A stretch of 64,000 nucleotides of DNA, taken from Collybiopsis luxurians FD-317 M1 (taxonomy: Eukaryota; Basidiomycota; Agaricomycetes; Agaricales; Omphalotaceae). The stretch is from NCBI GenBank assembly GCA_000827265.1, contig KN834828.1:1-64000 (forward strand), given 5' to 3'. The translations under genes and the position numbers were made by a program. The notes under the pieces are model-generated. The model had not been told where the DNA came from. It did no database searches and saw only the letters and a program-made list of their open reading frames with translations. Each line of letters starts with the position of its first letter. Positions within the stretch are counted from its first letter, which is position 1. This document shows, piece after piece, positions 1 to 11,640 of this stretch.

Positions 1-250
1 AAATGCGTGATGCGTATATGTTAAATTGAGTTAATTAATGTTTTTTGCCTTCAATTTCAAGAAATATATTCAAAGAATTGGTTATAATTGTAGTTAATCA
101 TTTGATTGTATAATAATTACGACGACATACAAGGTAACATTGGTAAAAAACATATTTAATCAGCTTTGATAAAAATCAATTGACGCACATACGCATACGC
201 ATACGCACATACGCACCGTAAAACGCGTGACGCACCGGCGAGACGCATAA
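1..250. repeat. GCGT/ACGCAT-rich repeat at left edge
   Basis: Short GCGT units occur at the left edge (from base 4) and ACGCAT/ACGCAC units cluster at 182-250, in opposite orientation to the left ones. This could be an ordinary microsatellite or the ends of a small fold-back element. It lies just upstream of the gene at 408 and so overlaps its likely promoter region. No gene is seen in it. Confidence 0.4.
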
Positions 251-407
251 TTCTACCTACCGGCTATCACAATGACGAATTGGAAACCCTTCATTCGTTG
301 ATTAAATCGGTAATCTGCAAAATAACCAAACGACCACAAATAGGCTGGACGGTAATCTGTTTAAAAGGGCAGTCTTCGTTCTTTAACGTCAGTCGATCGG
401 GTTCCGA

Positions 408-1837
408 ATGGCATCCTTGCAACCAGCTCCAACGAGTCCACTTCCAGGCATTACCTCCATGTAAGCCCGATTAGACGCTGTGACTCACGTCTCATTTTAC
501 ACCTAGAACTGGACCCTATGTACCAAGTTCCTGACTCTATTTGTAAAGCTACAAAGCCAACTCAGTCATAGGTCCTCGGGCATCTGGCATCTTATTTCAC
601 ATTTGGAATACTTTGTATTCAACTATGTATGTTTAAACAACGGATTCCGTTCGTTATACTAACCATCAGAACAGATATCTACCAGATCGCCTTCAGAGGG
701 TCGGATCGTCTGTGGCTACGAGTATTGGGTGATTACATTGGTTGTTTATCCTTCACGATGCTGATTTCAGGTAATCAGTCTGGGTATTGTTTACAACAGA
801 AGTCGTTTTTCAAGTTCTGGAAACATTCATCGCTTGGTGGGGCTTTGGCTCTGGATGGGGTCTTCCGGAACGCATCGAGTTCTTTCCTCCGGAGGCCAAT
901 CCTATACCTGCCTTGATTGGATTTGACGTATCCTTTACTTATGCATTCTACTGTTGGAGAATTTTTATGCTTGGAAAGAGCTATATTATCCCAGTCATAG
1001 TCTGTCTAGTATGTGATTTATTTTACATTGAAATTACCTAAACTATTTCTTTCTTTTTAGATTTCTACCGCTCAATTGGCTTTGTCAATTTATATATCAG
1101 CCATGGTGTGAAATAGATCTACTCATCCTTCCCAAGTGCGCCATTGATTATGTCCTAGATTTTGAAAGTAGTTGAACTACAGCTCGTTCACGAATTTAAC
1201 GCGGCTATTTCGGTAAGACCTTCCAGAGACTCTGATTAAATTTTGTCCTGATGAGGACTCAAGGCTTGGATTGCTTGTTTGGCGGTGGCAGATTTACTGA
1301 TAGCAGCGGGTGAGATATTTGTTTATAGCTAATGCAGCTCCGCTAATGGACAAAAAGCAATGGTGTTTTTCATGCTCAGGGAACGCAAAAAGACTACATA
1401 CAAGCAGACCATTACACGTGTGGAGAATGCCATTAAGTACATCATTGAAACTGGTGCTATTACTGCAATTGTGATGCTTGTGGAGCTTGCATTATTTTTG
1501 GCACTGCCAAATGAAACATACAATTATATGGTGTGAGTCCTTATAGCCTCTTTGACCAGTTTTGATCATCCTCAATCAAGTTGCTAGAGTTTTTAGCAGT
1601 GGAAAAATTTATGCAAATGCACTGCTAGCTAATCTGAACTCCAGAATCACATTTGTCACATCAGGTACAGCCCACCTGTACCAAAGTGATTCCGACATCC
1701 GAAGCACAGTCAATAGTCTATGGCCTACATCCCACCCAGATACAAAGCAAAGGCATCAGAATCCTACAGCAGCACCTAGCGATAATCCAACTCAGAATAT
1801 TGTCCTACACTCCACAACCGTACTTGTGAGTGACTGA
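408..1837 (+). CDS. DUF6534-type integral membrane protein, multi-exon
   Basis: Basidiomycete-specific multi-helix membrane protein of the DUF6534 type; the role of the family is not known. Splicing by eye gives exons 408-460, 507-519 (only 13 nt), 572-626, then 675 onward, and the frame stays open through these joins. Family hallmarks appear in order: an N-terminal TGPYVLG; QLYIYQIAF in helix two; a FYCWRIFMLGKS helix; AWIACLAVADLLIAA; a MLRERKKTTYKQT loop; a long VELALFLALPNETYNYM helix; and the closing GKIYANALLANLNSR, which is typical of this family, followed by a polar tail and stop at 1835-1837. The start at 408 is the ATG that gives the expected short N-terminus ahead of helix one. The introns around 1090-1340 were placed less securely. 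Close relatives usually lie in tandem groups; here only one is seen. The frame appears intact. Confidence 0.75.
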
Positions 1838-2024
1838 AAGTTTTTACTGCTACACATATCTAAGGGTCTTCCGGATCAGGATGGAGCATATGAGCTTGTA
1901 AAGCTGGAAGGAAGAAAAACTTTTGGGCATTTTGCTGGTCCAAACAATGAAGTTTAGGAATCGAGATTCGATGCACATTTTGTGTCTCCGAATGCAGTGC
2001 ATTTTAATTCTCAATAAATTCATT

Positions 2025-2456
2025 TGAACTCAATGTATACTTTAAACACTGTAATGAATACCATTGTATTCTAAATGCATAAAACTTGAACTTCAACCTG
2101 CCCTTAATCAAGTATCATACCTTTCAAGCTCAGAACTTGATTTTATCATATTTTAATATTGCCTGAATCTCACTCAAGCTTTAATGCAGTACATGAGGGT
2201 CATGCCTACCAGGAATATGAGTAAGGAGCAAAGTGTCTAGGTCAGATTGACATGTCTTAACCTCTTTGGAGCTTGCTATACATTGCTGAAGGCAGTCATG
2301 CCCTCCTGTCCTGCACAAAACCTTGAGTGAGATTTAGACAACATTGAAATATGATAAAATGGTATGATGCTTGATTAATGGCAGGTTTAAGCTCAAGTTT
2401 TATACATTTAGAATACAATGGTATTCATTACAGGGTTTAAAGTATACATTGAGTCC
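2025..2456. mobile_element. Fold-back MITE with ~140 bp terminal inverted repeats
   Basis: Bases 2025-2178 read almost perfectly as the reverse complement of 2322-2456. Both arms begin with TGRACTCAATGTATAC and end with CTCACTCAAG. The arms flank a unique core of about 140 bp. There is no coding capacity, so this is a non-autonomous fold-back element. The right arm is followed by a partial second copy. Confidence 0.85.
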
Positions 2457-2560
2457 AAGTTGTGTATACTTGATTAAGGGTAGGTTTAACTTCGAGTTTT
2501 GTATAGCTAAGTTGTATACACTTTGTATACATCAAGTCCAAGTTGCATAGAGATGGTATA
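2457..2560. repeat. Partial tandem copy of the MITE right arm
   Basis: After the MITE ends, the sequence TTGATTAAGGGTAGGTTTAA...GTATACATCAAGTCCAAGTTG repeats the right arm in shortened form. This suggests local duplication or a second truncated insertion. Confidence 0.6.
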
Positions 2561-3072
2561 TAATAGGTTTGAGGTGTATATACCTTATATAGAGTGTGTA
2601 GACCTTGTCTATATGATGGATATCATATCTGCATTGACTCCAACTATATAGGGATTGAGGGAATCACTAAATTGGGAAACTATTTTCCCACACTCCAGGG
2701 GGCCGGAGGGAGAGTTGAAAAATGTAGAGAGAGAGATGATTTTAGTACCTGTCATTGGGTCACTCACTGTCTGTTTACAGGAAACTAACTTTGTCCCATG
2801 TCCAAAAGAATGGGCATCTTGACATTCCTGTGTAATGCTGGGACAGTTTAGAGCGCTATACCGGGTACCCGCTTACAGGCACCACTGAGCACCCAATTCA
2901 TCATATCGTTTAGTGCAAATAGATTAGAATCTTTTACTGAACTTTACTAGATGCTGTAAATATATGTATAAATTTCAATGCTTATCTTCAAACTATTTAT
3001 TATACACAAGCTTTAAATGGCACTTTCAAATAAGAGCTGGAAAGAGTTGATTTAAGATTATAGATGAACTAC
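2561..3072. other. Intergenic, no gene seen
   Basis: No domain-bearing frame is recognised on either strand. This is the 3' side of the minus-strand membrane protein gene that follows. Confidence 0.5.
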
Positions 3073-5170
3073 TTATATGGAGATGAGCGAAGCATTCAGA
3101 GAGTGACTTCCATTATCAACGTTAACTAAAGTGACCACTGCTATTGGATAACATGCCTAAAAAATTATTCTCAAAATCAGTTGAACTCAAAAAAGGGAGA
3201 AACACTTTGAAACTCACAAAAGCAAGAGCGAATACTGAGCCAATGTCATCCAAGGGAAGGTAAAGACCATAACTGCTTGTATATATATGTGCATTTGCCC
3301 GAAAAAAGATAATGTAAATGGCCTGTGGTGCACAGAATGTAGCCCCGGACTCAATCAATAGGAGTAAGATGTTCTGAACCCCAGGTCTTCGGTACACTGC
3401 AGCTGCTCTCATCATGCAATGGTGATTCCTGCAGAGTAGTGTAAATTATGAGGGTTGCAAAACTGCATACAGAGTTTTAACCCACTTACCATGCCTTCCA
3501 TGCAATCAAACCAGTGAAAAATATGTTCACCACCAGGGAAACCATAAGTGATAACAAATTCAAACTTGTTGGAAAGCCAAATTGTATCCCATTGATTTCA
3601 ACATTATTGACAACACGTTTTGCAATATTGATAGCTGTAGGCAAGGGACTGAATAGAGTTATCATCCTGAGGTTTGCTCATTGCACACCAATATTTACAA
3701 TCATAAGTAGCACAAGTGCTGTCTTCCCAATCCTTTCCTGCTGGAATAAGACCCAAGTCCTCCAAACTACAATGAAGTCACTCAATAATATCTGGATAGC
3801 GGGATTAGATAATTGAAAAAGGGTTGATTGCAGCAACTTGTAAGCTCACTGAAATTGTAAAATTCCAAGTTCCCATATACCCCAGGGGCAAACTTTCATT
3901 GAGTGATTTCTGTACTTGATTTTTAAGTGCCCCCCATACATTTGATTGAACTTCAACAAAAACAATCTGGAGTTGAGTCAGTGGAAATGCTATGATCAGG
4001 CATGTCCAGAGCAATTTGTGAACAGGTCCAGGGTTCGTCCCTTTTGAGCCACATTCCAGCAGCCATATTGTCAGGTATCGGTGTGTTGGATAAAAACTAC
4101 CTGGGTTCAGTTAGGCAGGTGCATTAGAGGCAGTTTCATAGAGATGCAAGGCACCAACTAGGACTGTGAATTCATTTGGCCTTTAAAGTAATCGGTAGGT
4201 GCAATTTGGTACTGGTAAACTGTAGACTGGTTGGTACTGGTGTTCAGTGATGGTAACTTAATTTGGTGGATTTTCTTTAATATATAACTTTCAGTAACTG
4301 GTAAATGTGAGCCTGAAACAACTGACCACCATGGGACTAGCTTGCTTAGACTGTAATAAACTTGACAGTGTAAAACAGTAGCTCAAACTACTAACCTCTC
4401 AGTGGGTCTAGCTAGCTTAAACAATAGAACTTGACTTGGACTTTTGACTTTAGAACTTAAATCTAACCAACTAGTACAACTGGATTCACTGATACAGCTT
4501 GCACACAGCTCTTAGAAAGTAAGTGTAAGGTAAACTTTATATTAGAGTAGTATGTAGAAGTGGGGGGAAAGGATTAATTGCTTAAGGCTAAAAATCCCCA
4601 AGTATTTATATTACAATATTATATTACTTCCTATTTAAGCAGTTTGACTCATAATGACTCCAATTGACTCCAGCTGACTCCACCTAAAATTTTCAAAAAG
4701 CTTCATTAGCCTTTTATAGAATCCATGACTCATTTTGAGTCAAGCCAATTCATTTAGAGTCATTCTGACTCATTTTACTATGACCTGAGCTCTATGAGTA
4801 AGCAGAATAATCCTAATTCTTCTACCTTATCTTATCAGGGAGCTCTCTAGAGATCTTTACTGTCTGAAAATATTTCTAATAATTAATTAATTATTTACCA
4901 GTAATTTCTTGAAACAGGAATGGCTCCTGACAATAAGAGTTTCAAAATTCCAGATCACTGTGTACACAGCTTACATCAGGATGTATGTAGCAGTGAGTAG
5001 CCCCAGGACAGATCCACCTAAAAGGTGTTCAGTATCAGCTCTGCTATTGCAGAATGGCAGATTATTAAATCATACATACCGAAGCCAGTTACTCCAATTA
5101 CTACGGAAATAATGTTGTGGTGGATAAGAGAGGCATAGAGGGCAATGGTCTGTTGTTCTTCCAGCGTCAT
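3073..5170 (-). CDS. Fungal seven-helix integral membrane protein (DUF6533/7TM-like), multi-exon
   Basis: On the minus strand the ATG at 5170 starts MTLEEQQTIALYASLIHHN followed by a helix (IISVVIGVTGFGGSVLGLLTATYILM) after splicing two short introns. Further exons give a helix with the stretch LLWTCLIIAFPLTQ (about 4014-3805), then the block LLSDFIVVWRTWVLFQQER, and SLVVNIFFTGLIAWKAW. Near 3415-3300 comes LLLLIESGATFCAPQAIYIIF. The order 'SD..VVWR.WVL', 'N...T.LIAWKAW', 'IESG' is the signature of the large basidiomycete family of orphan 7TM proteins; function and ligand are unknown. The simplest last exon ends at 3122; an intron near 3180-3215 would restore a more family-like end (stop at 3073). 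An interval of about 800 bp (about 4100-4880) separates the N-terminal exons from the rest and is far longer than the other introns, so the gene may be interrupted. Confidence 0.65.
4100..4880. repeat. Oversized intron or insertion within the 7TM gene
   Basis: This stretch separates two coding blocks of the minus-strand membrane protein. It has short repeated words such as GACTCATTTTGAGTCA and GACTCCAATTGACTCC, lacks open frames, and has few CpG compared with its neighbours. It is probably an inserted non-autonomous element or a greatly expanded intron. Confidence 0.4.
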
Positions 5171-6113
5171 GTATAGAGTCAAGTACAGTGGCTGGTTATG
5201 ACTTTTTCATTTATACCGCAAAGCAATAAGCTCCATCATGATGCCGTCGCTAGTCATTTTCCCTGATCGGCTCACCTCATTGGAGGCCTCAGGCCCTCAT
5301 CTTGATTATTGCGTGCACCCGATTTTAAATACCGGACACTGACAGCTCTGAAGTTGTTTCCACTGCCTCATGTTCAAAACCTATGATAATCCATGCTTTC
5401 CCCTGCACATTCCTGTCTCAGAGTTCCCGTAATTCCTCAACCATCGCCTTCGGCACTGGTACAAGACCAACGATGGTCGCGCAGTGTGCGGCTGTCAGTA
5501 TGGAGCGTGTTCCATTACGTGCAGATGATTGCCGTGGTACCGATCGACGAAAAAAAGTAATGCTGCAATACAGTGGACATACAATTATAATTTGTTTTTT
5601 TTTTTCTTGTGTTGTATTCAATCAAAGCGGAAACGACAGCGGTACCGTTTCATTGATTCTTTCGCTCAGTTCAGCCCTCTTCCCGAGACTGTCGTTTCCG
5701 GTCTGGTTGCGCCCATCGGACAGACACTGTTCGGACGGGACTCGGGCGGCAAGTTTGGCGTCAGTAGCGTTACAGCTTTCTTGCTTTCGTCTATAGTGAT
5801 TACACACCCACCAACTTATTCATCTATCTACCTACTCAGTCACCCATTCAGGATGCGTAATTATTCTGTATTTTCTTCTCTTAAGTCGTCGGAGTACTGG
5901 GTAGTGGGTCCATCCATGTAGAAGAATCAGGTGAGAGATGTAAGGTTCTACAACGAGAACGCTAAGTTTACGTAAGCACCAGTTCACTGTGTGAAGAGCG
6001 CGAAGAGAAAAGAAAATCAAGCTTTAGGTTTGTCTTATAGAAGTTCTTTTTTTTCTGCCAGTAAAATTAGGTACATGAAATACATTCACCATAGACCCTG
6101 GTAAAATCTTATA
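5171..6113. other. Intergenic; possible unidentified exon on the minus strand
   Basis: Several short overlapping frames lie on both strands. One minus-strand segment (about 5530-5385) encodes a protein-like stretch with AAHCATIVGLVPVPKAMVEEL, but no family is recognised and no convincing partner exon was found. A T-rich run is at 5594-5606. It is treated as intergenic with a possible gene remnant. Confidence 0.3.
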
Positions 6114-7592
6114 TTACAAACTCCTCTGGACCTCAGAGACTCTTGCAAACTCCCTCACCTCCCTTGCTAACATCTCCGGCTTCTCCAGCGCCAAGAAATG
6201 TCCTCCCTCCCCTAAGATCCTCCACCACACCAGCTTTTCATGTTGTTCTTCCACTTGCGACTTCGGTGCCAAAAACAGATCCACCCGTCCACCACTAAAC
6301 GCGGATGGAACTTGAATCTTTTTATGCAAATGATCAGAATGAGTCGGGGCTACGTAGAGCCACAGGGAAGATGTCAAAGAGCCGGTGTAGATGTACAGCA
6401 AGGCGGATGTGAGAACTTCGTCGATTGACAATAAAGAATCAGGCGCGGGCCATCGGTAAAGTTTTTCACCAATATAGAAGAGAGCTGCAAGAGGCGAAGA
6501 CGCTAAGATTAACCCGACGGTCTACTCATGCCATTAGTGCCGCGAATGTTCCCGGAAGAGATCAGCTCATACGTATGGAACCGTCTTATTCATCCTGAAA
6601 TACGCCCCGCCACTTCTCTCAAAGTCTGCTTCTGCCTCCAAACCACGAATATCACCCGCCGACATGGTAGCCTTCTGCAGTTCCGTTGGAGTATAGTGAG
6701 GAGGAATAAAATTCAAATCGGATACGGACAAGAGACGCAAATGTCAAATTTAGTTCTCTGTACTTAGGTGACAATACCTACGAATTCCTTTACATCGCTC
6801 AGGATACTCCGATGCTAGACGGCTGGATGTTGCCCAGCCTAGATCACCGCCCTGCAAGTACGTGTCTCAGTAATGAATACAAAAACGCTGGAAAAATTGG
6901 CTTTCTATACCTGAGCAAGATATTTTTCATACCCAAGGGTTTGTACGATGGCGTCGACTGCTGCAGCGACCTTGTATCCAGTCCATCCACGAGCTTTGGG
7001 AGGAGAAGAGAAAGCGTATCCTGGCATAGAGGGTATGATGCAGTGAAAAGCAGATGGATTGGTAAGCGAGAACAATCAAAGCTAGATAGTATCCCGCGTT
7101 CAACCTGATCATTAGGATTTGAGGGATCAGTAAGTAGTGGTGCGAGCTTGTAGAACCTTTGCCAATAACCTTTAGTAGAGTGTGGAGAATGTAGGATGAG
7201 AGTACTCACTCAAAAAATGAACCAGGCCAACCATGATTCAACACAATCGGTATCGCACCGTCACGCTTACCCCTGCGTTCGATAACATGGACACTCAAAG
7301 GTTCCGGCTCTCCAGGTATCCCATCGACTTTCACGATATAATGGATCCCAAGATCGTTCATCACCTTCTCATATTCTCGCTAATCATATCCGGTCTTGAG
7401 TCTCTTCACCAACCGTTTGGTGATTGCAGGCGGAAGCCCGAGCGAAAAGTCGTCTTCGCTGATCTGAGTAGCAAAAATGTTGGCATCAAAGTCAGCAAAG
7501 TCGAACGCTCTGACAGCAGCGTCGGCTGCTTGGATACGGGCCTCGGGAATGCTAATGGAGAAGGGGGAGGGTTTGGACCAGGTTACGGGCAT
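6114..7592 (-). CDS. Microsomal-type epoxide hydrolase (alpha/beta hydrolase with N-terminal EHN domain)
   Basis: This enzyme would open epoxides to vicinal diols. On the minus strand the first ATG with a sensible context is at 7592 (MPVTWSKPSPFSISIPEAR, the start of the epoxide hydrolase N-terminal domain, followed by LPPAITKRLVKRLKTGYDW). The next exon has HVIERRGKRDGAIPIVLNHGWPGSFFE, with the HGWP oxyanion-hole motif. Then come FHCIIPSMPGYAFSSPP and, after an intron, GGDLGWATSSRLASEYPER with the nucleophile Asp. The cap region continues with FIPPHYTPTELQ and ASSPLAALFYIGEKLYRW. The end carries LGEGGHFLALEKPEMLAREVREF with the catalytic His, and the stop is at 6114. About six exons with short introns; all key motifs are present and no stop interrupts them. 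A decayed copia fragment begins within about 200 bp of the start codon. Location beside a prenyltransferase and P450s suggests a role in secondary metabolism, but detoxification is possible. Confidence 0.85.
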
Positions 7593-7759
7593 GAATAGTC
7601 TCCTATGCCATGTCAAGATATCCACCAGTCACATTTGAGAGCAAGCATATTGCACCACCGTTGGACCACTATCCAGAATCCAAAGCTCATACATCCTCTG
7701 TTGACTGATACCCTCCATTCCCATATCCCCATTCTGACTCAACACTGAAAGTACACCAA

Positions 7760-9436
7760 CCCCCATTTCCCATGAAAACCTCATGCACCTGGTGTCATTA
7801 ATGATACAAGATTATGTCCAAAGGATGGCGCGTGGCATACATTGTGAAGCTCAATTGTGCGCTCCTCGCCTGTCACCACTGTCACAAAGTGTACAGCCCT
7901 ATGCCATAAATTTTGAATTGACCAATGTCTCCAGCAACAGCACTACTTCCCTCTTGGTTTTCAACTGGTGTGTACTCAACAAAGTTTGATCTCTATATGA
8001 AACAGTGTTCAGAAGCACCAGAATTGAGAAAAGTTCTGATTGGAGGGTTTTCAAAAGGTACATTTGCTTTACAAATGCTGCAATCCTTGGCACTATTGAC
8101 TAACATGTATCTAGGATTGGCATCTATTCTACCCTTGTCTATCTCACTGACACCTGTCTCTCTACTCAGAATGGCAGAACCATGCCTATTGAATATGGTG
8201 TCAGCTTTACTCAACTTCAAGGGTGATTTTGACATACTTGGATTGTAATCATTATTGGTTGTCACAGCAAGGATGTTCATGACAAGTGGAGAAGAGTCAG
8301 AGATGTCACTTGGGGTGGTGGGACTTGTCCTAACAGCAGATGAGATTGATGGAGTATTGGTACCCCCTCTAGGCCTGTACCACTTCAGCGCCTTACCCTC
8401 CAGGCCCCCACCTTTTGCCCAGCAGTGTTCAATTGTGTGATCATGCTTGCTACAGGCAGGATTTGAACATGTGACATCAGCAAAGTTACCTTTAGCCCAG
8501 GCTGTCCAGAGATGCTCCCCAAATCCTGGGCAGCTCTGAGGTGCTCTGAAGTCTCTGAACATCTTTGAGCATCTGAGAGCAACTGGAAAGCTCTGAAAGC
8601 AAAAGAAGACCTTTCAGAGTTCCCAAAGAGCCCAGAATTTAGTGGGTGTCTCTGGGTAGCCTGAACTGAAAAGTCATTTTGCTGATGGAATTTGCTAGTT
8701 CAATTGCCCTGTGCTGCATTTGCCTGAGTTGTAGCTGAGTGTTGCACCATTAGGGATTTCACCTGCTTCGCATCCCTCTCCTCTTGTTCCTCTCTTTTCT
8801 TGAGGTAGAGGATATGAAGAAAGGTGAAGACTGACTTGCTGTCAGTTCCAGGTACATGTTGGACATCTGGTTTCCAGTCTTTTGGAAGAGATGCAAGGAC
8901 AATAAGTCAGAATTAGACATTGATATATGTTCCACCAGCATTATGCAGTTTTTTGAGGTTTTCTTCTCATGCTCCTCCGTTGTTGTATTGGGATCATAGG
9001 CCTGCTTCCATAGTGCAGAATCAGCAAGGTGAATTTTCTGTTCATTTCACTTTTTGTATTGTTTGACCAATGCACTCCAAATTTCAGCAGACTTCTTCTT
9101 GTCAACTCCAACACCTACTGGGTTAATGATACTGGTAATGACGACGCTGGTGGTAATGGCATCTCAGGAGATCCACTGTTCTGGAAGATGAGTGATGCCG
9201 TAGATTGGGGTAGCCATAGCTGGTGTATAGACATTGCCTCTATACACTCCAGAGACAGCAGTACTAGGTCTGGGGATAGTCCCTTCAATATATCCCATCA
9301 AGCCTCTAGACTGTACAGCAAGCATAACTTCCCACTTGTACTCTCTCCAGTTGTCCTCCCCGACCAACTGTTTTGCTTCAGGGAATTGCAGTGCTGTCAC
9401 TGCATTCTGTGAAGTTGACATTTTTGAATTTTTCAC
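7760..9436 (-). mobile_element. Ty1/copia gag-protease remnant, truncated
   Basis: Minus strand. The 5' end encodes MKNSKMSTSQNAVTALQF and then LVGEDNWREYKWEVMLAVQSRGLMGYIEGTI, a typical fungal copia gag start. A zinc-knuckle-like motif C-x4-C-x4-H-x4-C followed by WAKGGG lies near 8480-8420. A protease-like stretch SGASEHCFI and 'FKIYGIG' follow near 8010-7880. No integrase or reverse transcriptase is present downstream, so the copy is cut off close to the epoxide hydrolase start. A stretch of CTCTGA-rich repeats (about 8500-8660) interrupts the gag frame. It is dead as an element. Confidence 0.75.
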
Positions 9437-10366
9437 AGATGAGATTTTTCTAGAAGTTTTTCACTGACGATTTTTCAAGACACTGAGTCTCATAATCTGT
9501 CAAGTCATAAATATCTATGTAGGTAATCAGTATATGTGTGAAATGCCTGGCTCGGGACACTATATCTTATACCTTAGTGGTCCAGCCCTTGTGCTGTAGA
9601 GCTTTGTTTTTTTGCTTGTGGACTGCCACCAGTGGCTTAGGGTTGGTTGGGCATGTAAATGGATTCCTCCATGTCCTGGCTCTGCTGAGCATCTGCCCAG
9701 CTTTGCAGCTCCCCTCAGACTCTACTATCTATGTACCAGAGCTGATAACAAAAATGTCAGTATAGGAAAACTTTTGCAATTCTTGATTGACTCTCTTCAT
9801 ATTTGAGAGATGTTAAATATATGTCTTAAGCTTTAAACTGACCAAGTTTAAGAATTTCGGGAGCCCTCAAAGTTGTGCCAGCTGTCTCCTAAAGGATGTT
9901 AAAATGGCAAGAGTTGATATTTGAACCAGTGCTTTCCAAAGCCCATGGGAAAAGACTGTTTTCAACATTCATTTGAGAGAGATCTGCATTGTTTTAAATT
10001 TACAAATGGTGCTCAAATGCTTCAAAATGACATAAAGTGCACAATATCTGAAATCTGAAATGAATCAAGCATTTTCCATGCTTCCCAGTACTGATAAATG
10101 GAAAAACCCACTGTTTGTTTGAACACTTGAAAAACTCTCTGATTATTTTCAAGCTTAAGAATGCTCATAACAGGATCCTAAGTCCATTTATTAGTTCCAA
10201 TTGAATGTGCAGAATGCACTCAAGCGGAAGCATTCTCTGCAAAAATATCAACTCTGGGTAGTTATCAGCTCCAGTACACATATCAAGACACAGATAGTAC
10301 AGCAAAATGAGGCTGAAATGTGTCAGATGCCGAGCTAAAAAATGACACTTGACACCAATGTCCAGT

Positions 10367-10415
10367 GGAGCAGTAGCGAAAAGACGGAAGCAGTTTGCTT
10401 CCTGGCTACTGCTCC
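10367..10415. repeat. Near-perfect hairpin
   Basis: GGAGCAGTAGC at 10367-10377 is the exact reverse complement of GCTACTGCTCC at 10405-10415. The loop itself contains a second palindrome, GGAAGCAGTTTGCTTCC (10386-10402). It is not a tRNA by shape. Purpose unknown. Confidence 0.6.
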
Positions 10416-11439
10416 TTCTCAGTCGTCTCGCCACCTGCACAACGGCACTGGGTCAACAAGTAATTTTGGGTCCCAACCCACTTTGTCCCTTATCCATGTA
10501 AAACTTCCTTGAACTGTCTCCCATTGTACTGTTAAGGAGTGACCTGAGTAATTTGGGCATTGCTCTGCATGTGGCATCCCGGCTTGTTACCAAGTGATTT
10601 TTAATTGATTTGATTTGATTCCTAATGTGCAAGGTTGGATGCATATTTACTTTATATTCTAAATCACATTCTGAATTGACAATTTCAATAGATAGCCAGA
10701 AAAATTTTACATGGCTCCACAGAGTAGGTGGGGTCCTGCGGTGCAACCAAAGCAAGGTCAACCTGTTTGGGAAGGTAGACTCAAGCCAGCCTCTGAGTAA
10801 ACATTACAAGAGGTCAGAGAAGTACAGAGCAGTGAGAGGATGAGAGGAAGGAGCTTGCGTTATGCTCAAAAGCATAGTTAACGATATTAATTTTTGTCAT
10901 GCACTTACACAGTAACCTGAAAGCAGTTTCGGCGGAATGTCTTATTTCAGCAAGAACAATTACATTCCACACCAAAATATCCATTTGTTATTTTCTGTAC
11001 CAAGACTGGATGCGAAACAAAATGGGCAAGTACAACCCAGATGAGTCAAATTTTTTTCACTATTCACTGTACAGGGCTTCCTAGACATCAGAGTAATGGG
11101 GTCAACTCCTTTAGTTTATATTGAAGCATAATTAATGAAAATCGAGTGGTAGTTGGAAGAAGATTCCAAGCAGAAGCATAACGAGTAAAGTACATTCGGA
11201 ATTCATCCGACTACGAAGCAGATACAGCATTCGGGGATGCCACCGTCGGAAAATGACTCAGTCTCAAGGGAATATCTTCCCATATATGTGAAGGCATGTG
11301 ACCGGTCGGTCGGTGTCTTGGTGTTGGCCTTAAAAAACTTTCGACCCAATATAATAGGTTCACCATTCATGCACCCCTTGGAGAAAAATCAATAATGGAG
11401 TAAAAAGAGAATGTTGTGAGAAAGAAAAGTTAGTAAGTT

Positions 11440-11640
11440 GAACCAAACTTAAACGACACTCCACCACCGAATAAATTTCAACATTGACTCTGTGGAGTAT
11501 TTCAAAATCAGTTACCAACCCTTCACTTAGAATAGTAATTTCCGTGCACAAAGTCATCGCATCAACTCGGCATTCCATTTCATTCCATACACTCCAAACT
11601 TGAGGCATGCTTGAACTCTGGAAGTGCTGGTGAGACATAT
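11440..11640. repeat. Dispersed repeat family, possible diverged copy
   Basis: Shares the signature CTCGGCATTCCATTTCATTC near 11566-11585 with better copies at 13575, 14640 and 28993. Ends are not defined. Confidence 0.4.

Noticed and set aside
3514..3816. 100-codon plus-strand ORF
   Set aside because: It is the antisense shadow of the 7TM gene exon with SDFIVVWRTWVLF and the AWKAW helix.
5383..5921. Overlapping 130-137 codon plus-strand ORFs
   Set aside because: No motif, low complexity, and they overlap each other in different frames; not supported as genes.
7593..7625. A longer start for the epoxide hydrolase (upstream GTG codon, reading DILTWHRRLF before the MPVTW start)
   Set aside because: The upstream codon is GTG, not ATG; a nuclear eukaryotic gene would use the ATG at 7592, which also fits the family N-terminus.
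10367..10415. tRNA or snoRNA gene
   Set aside because: A single long stem without cloverleaf arms, and no conserved tRNA boxes.
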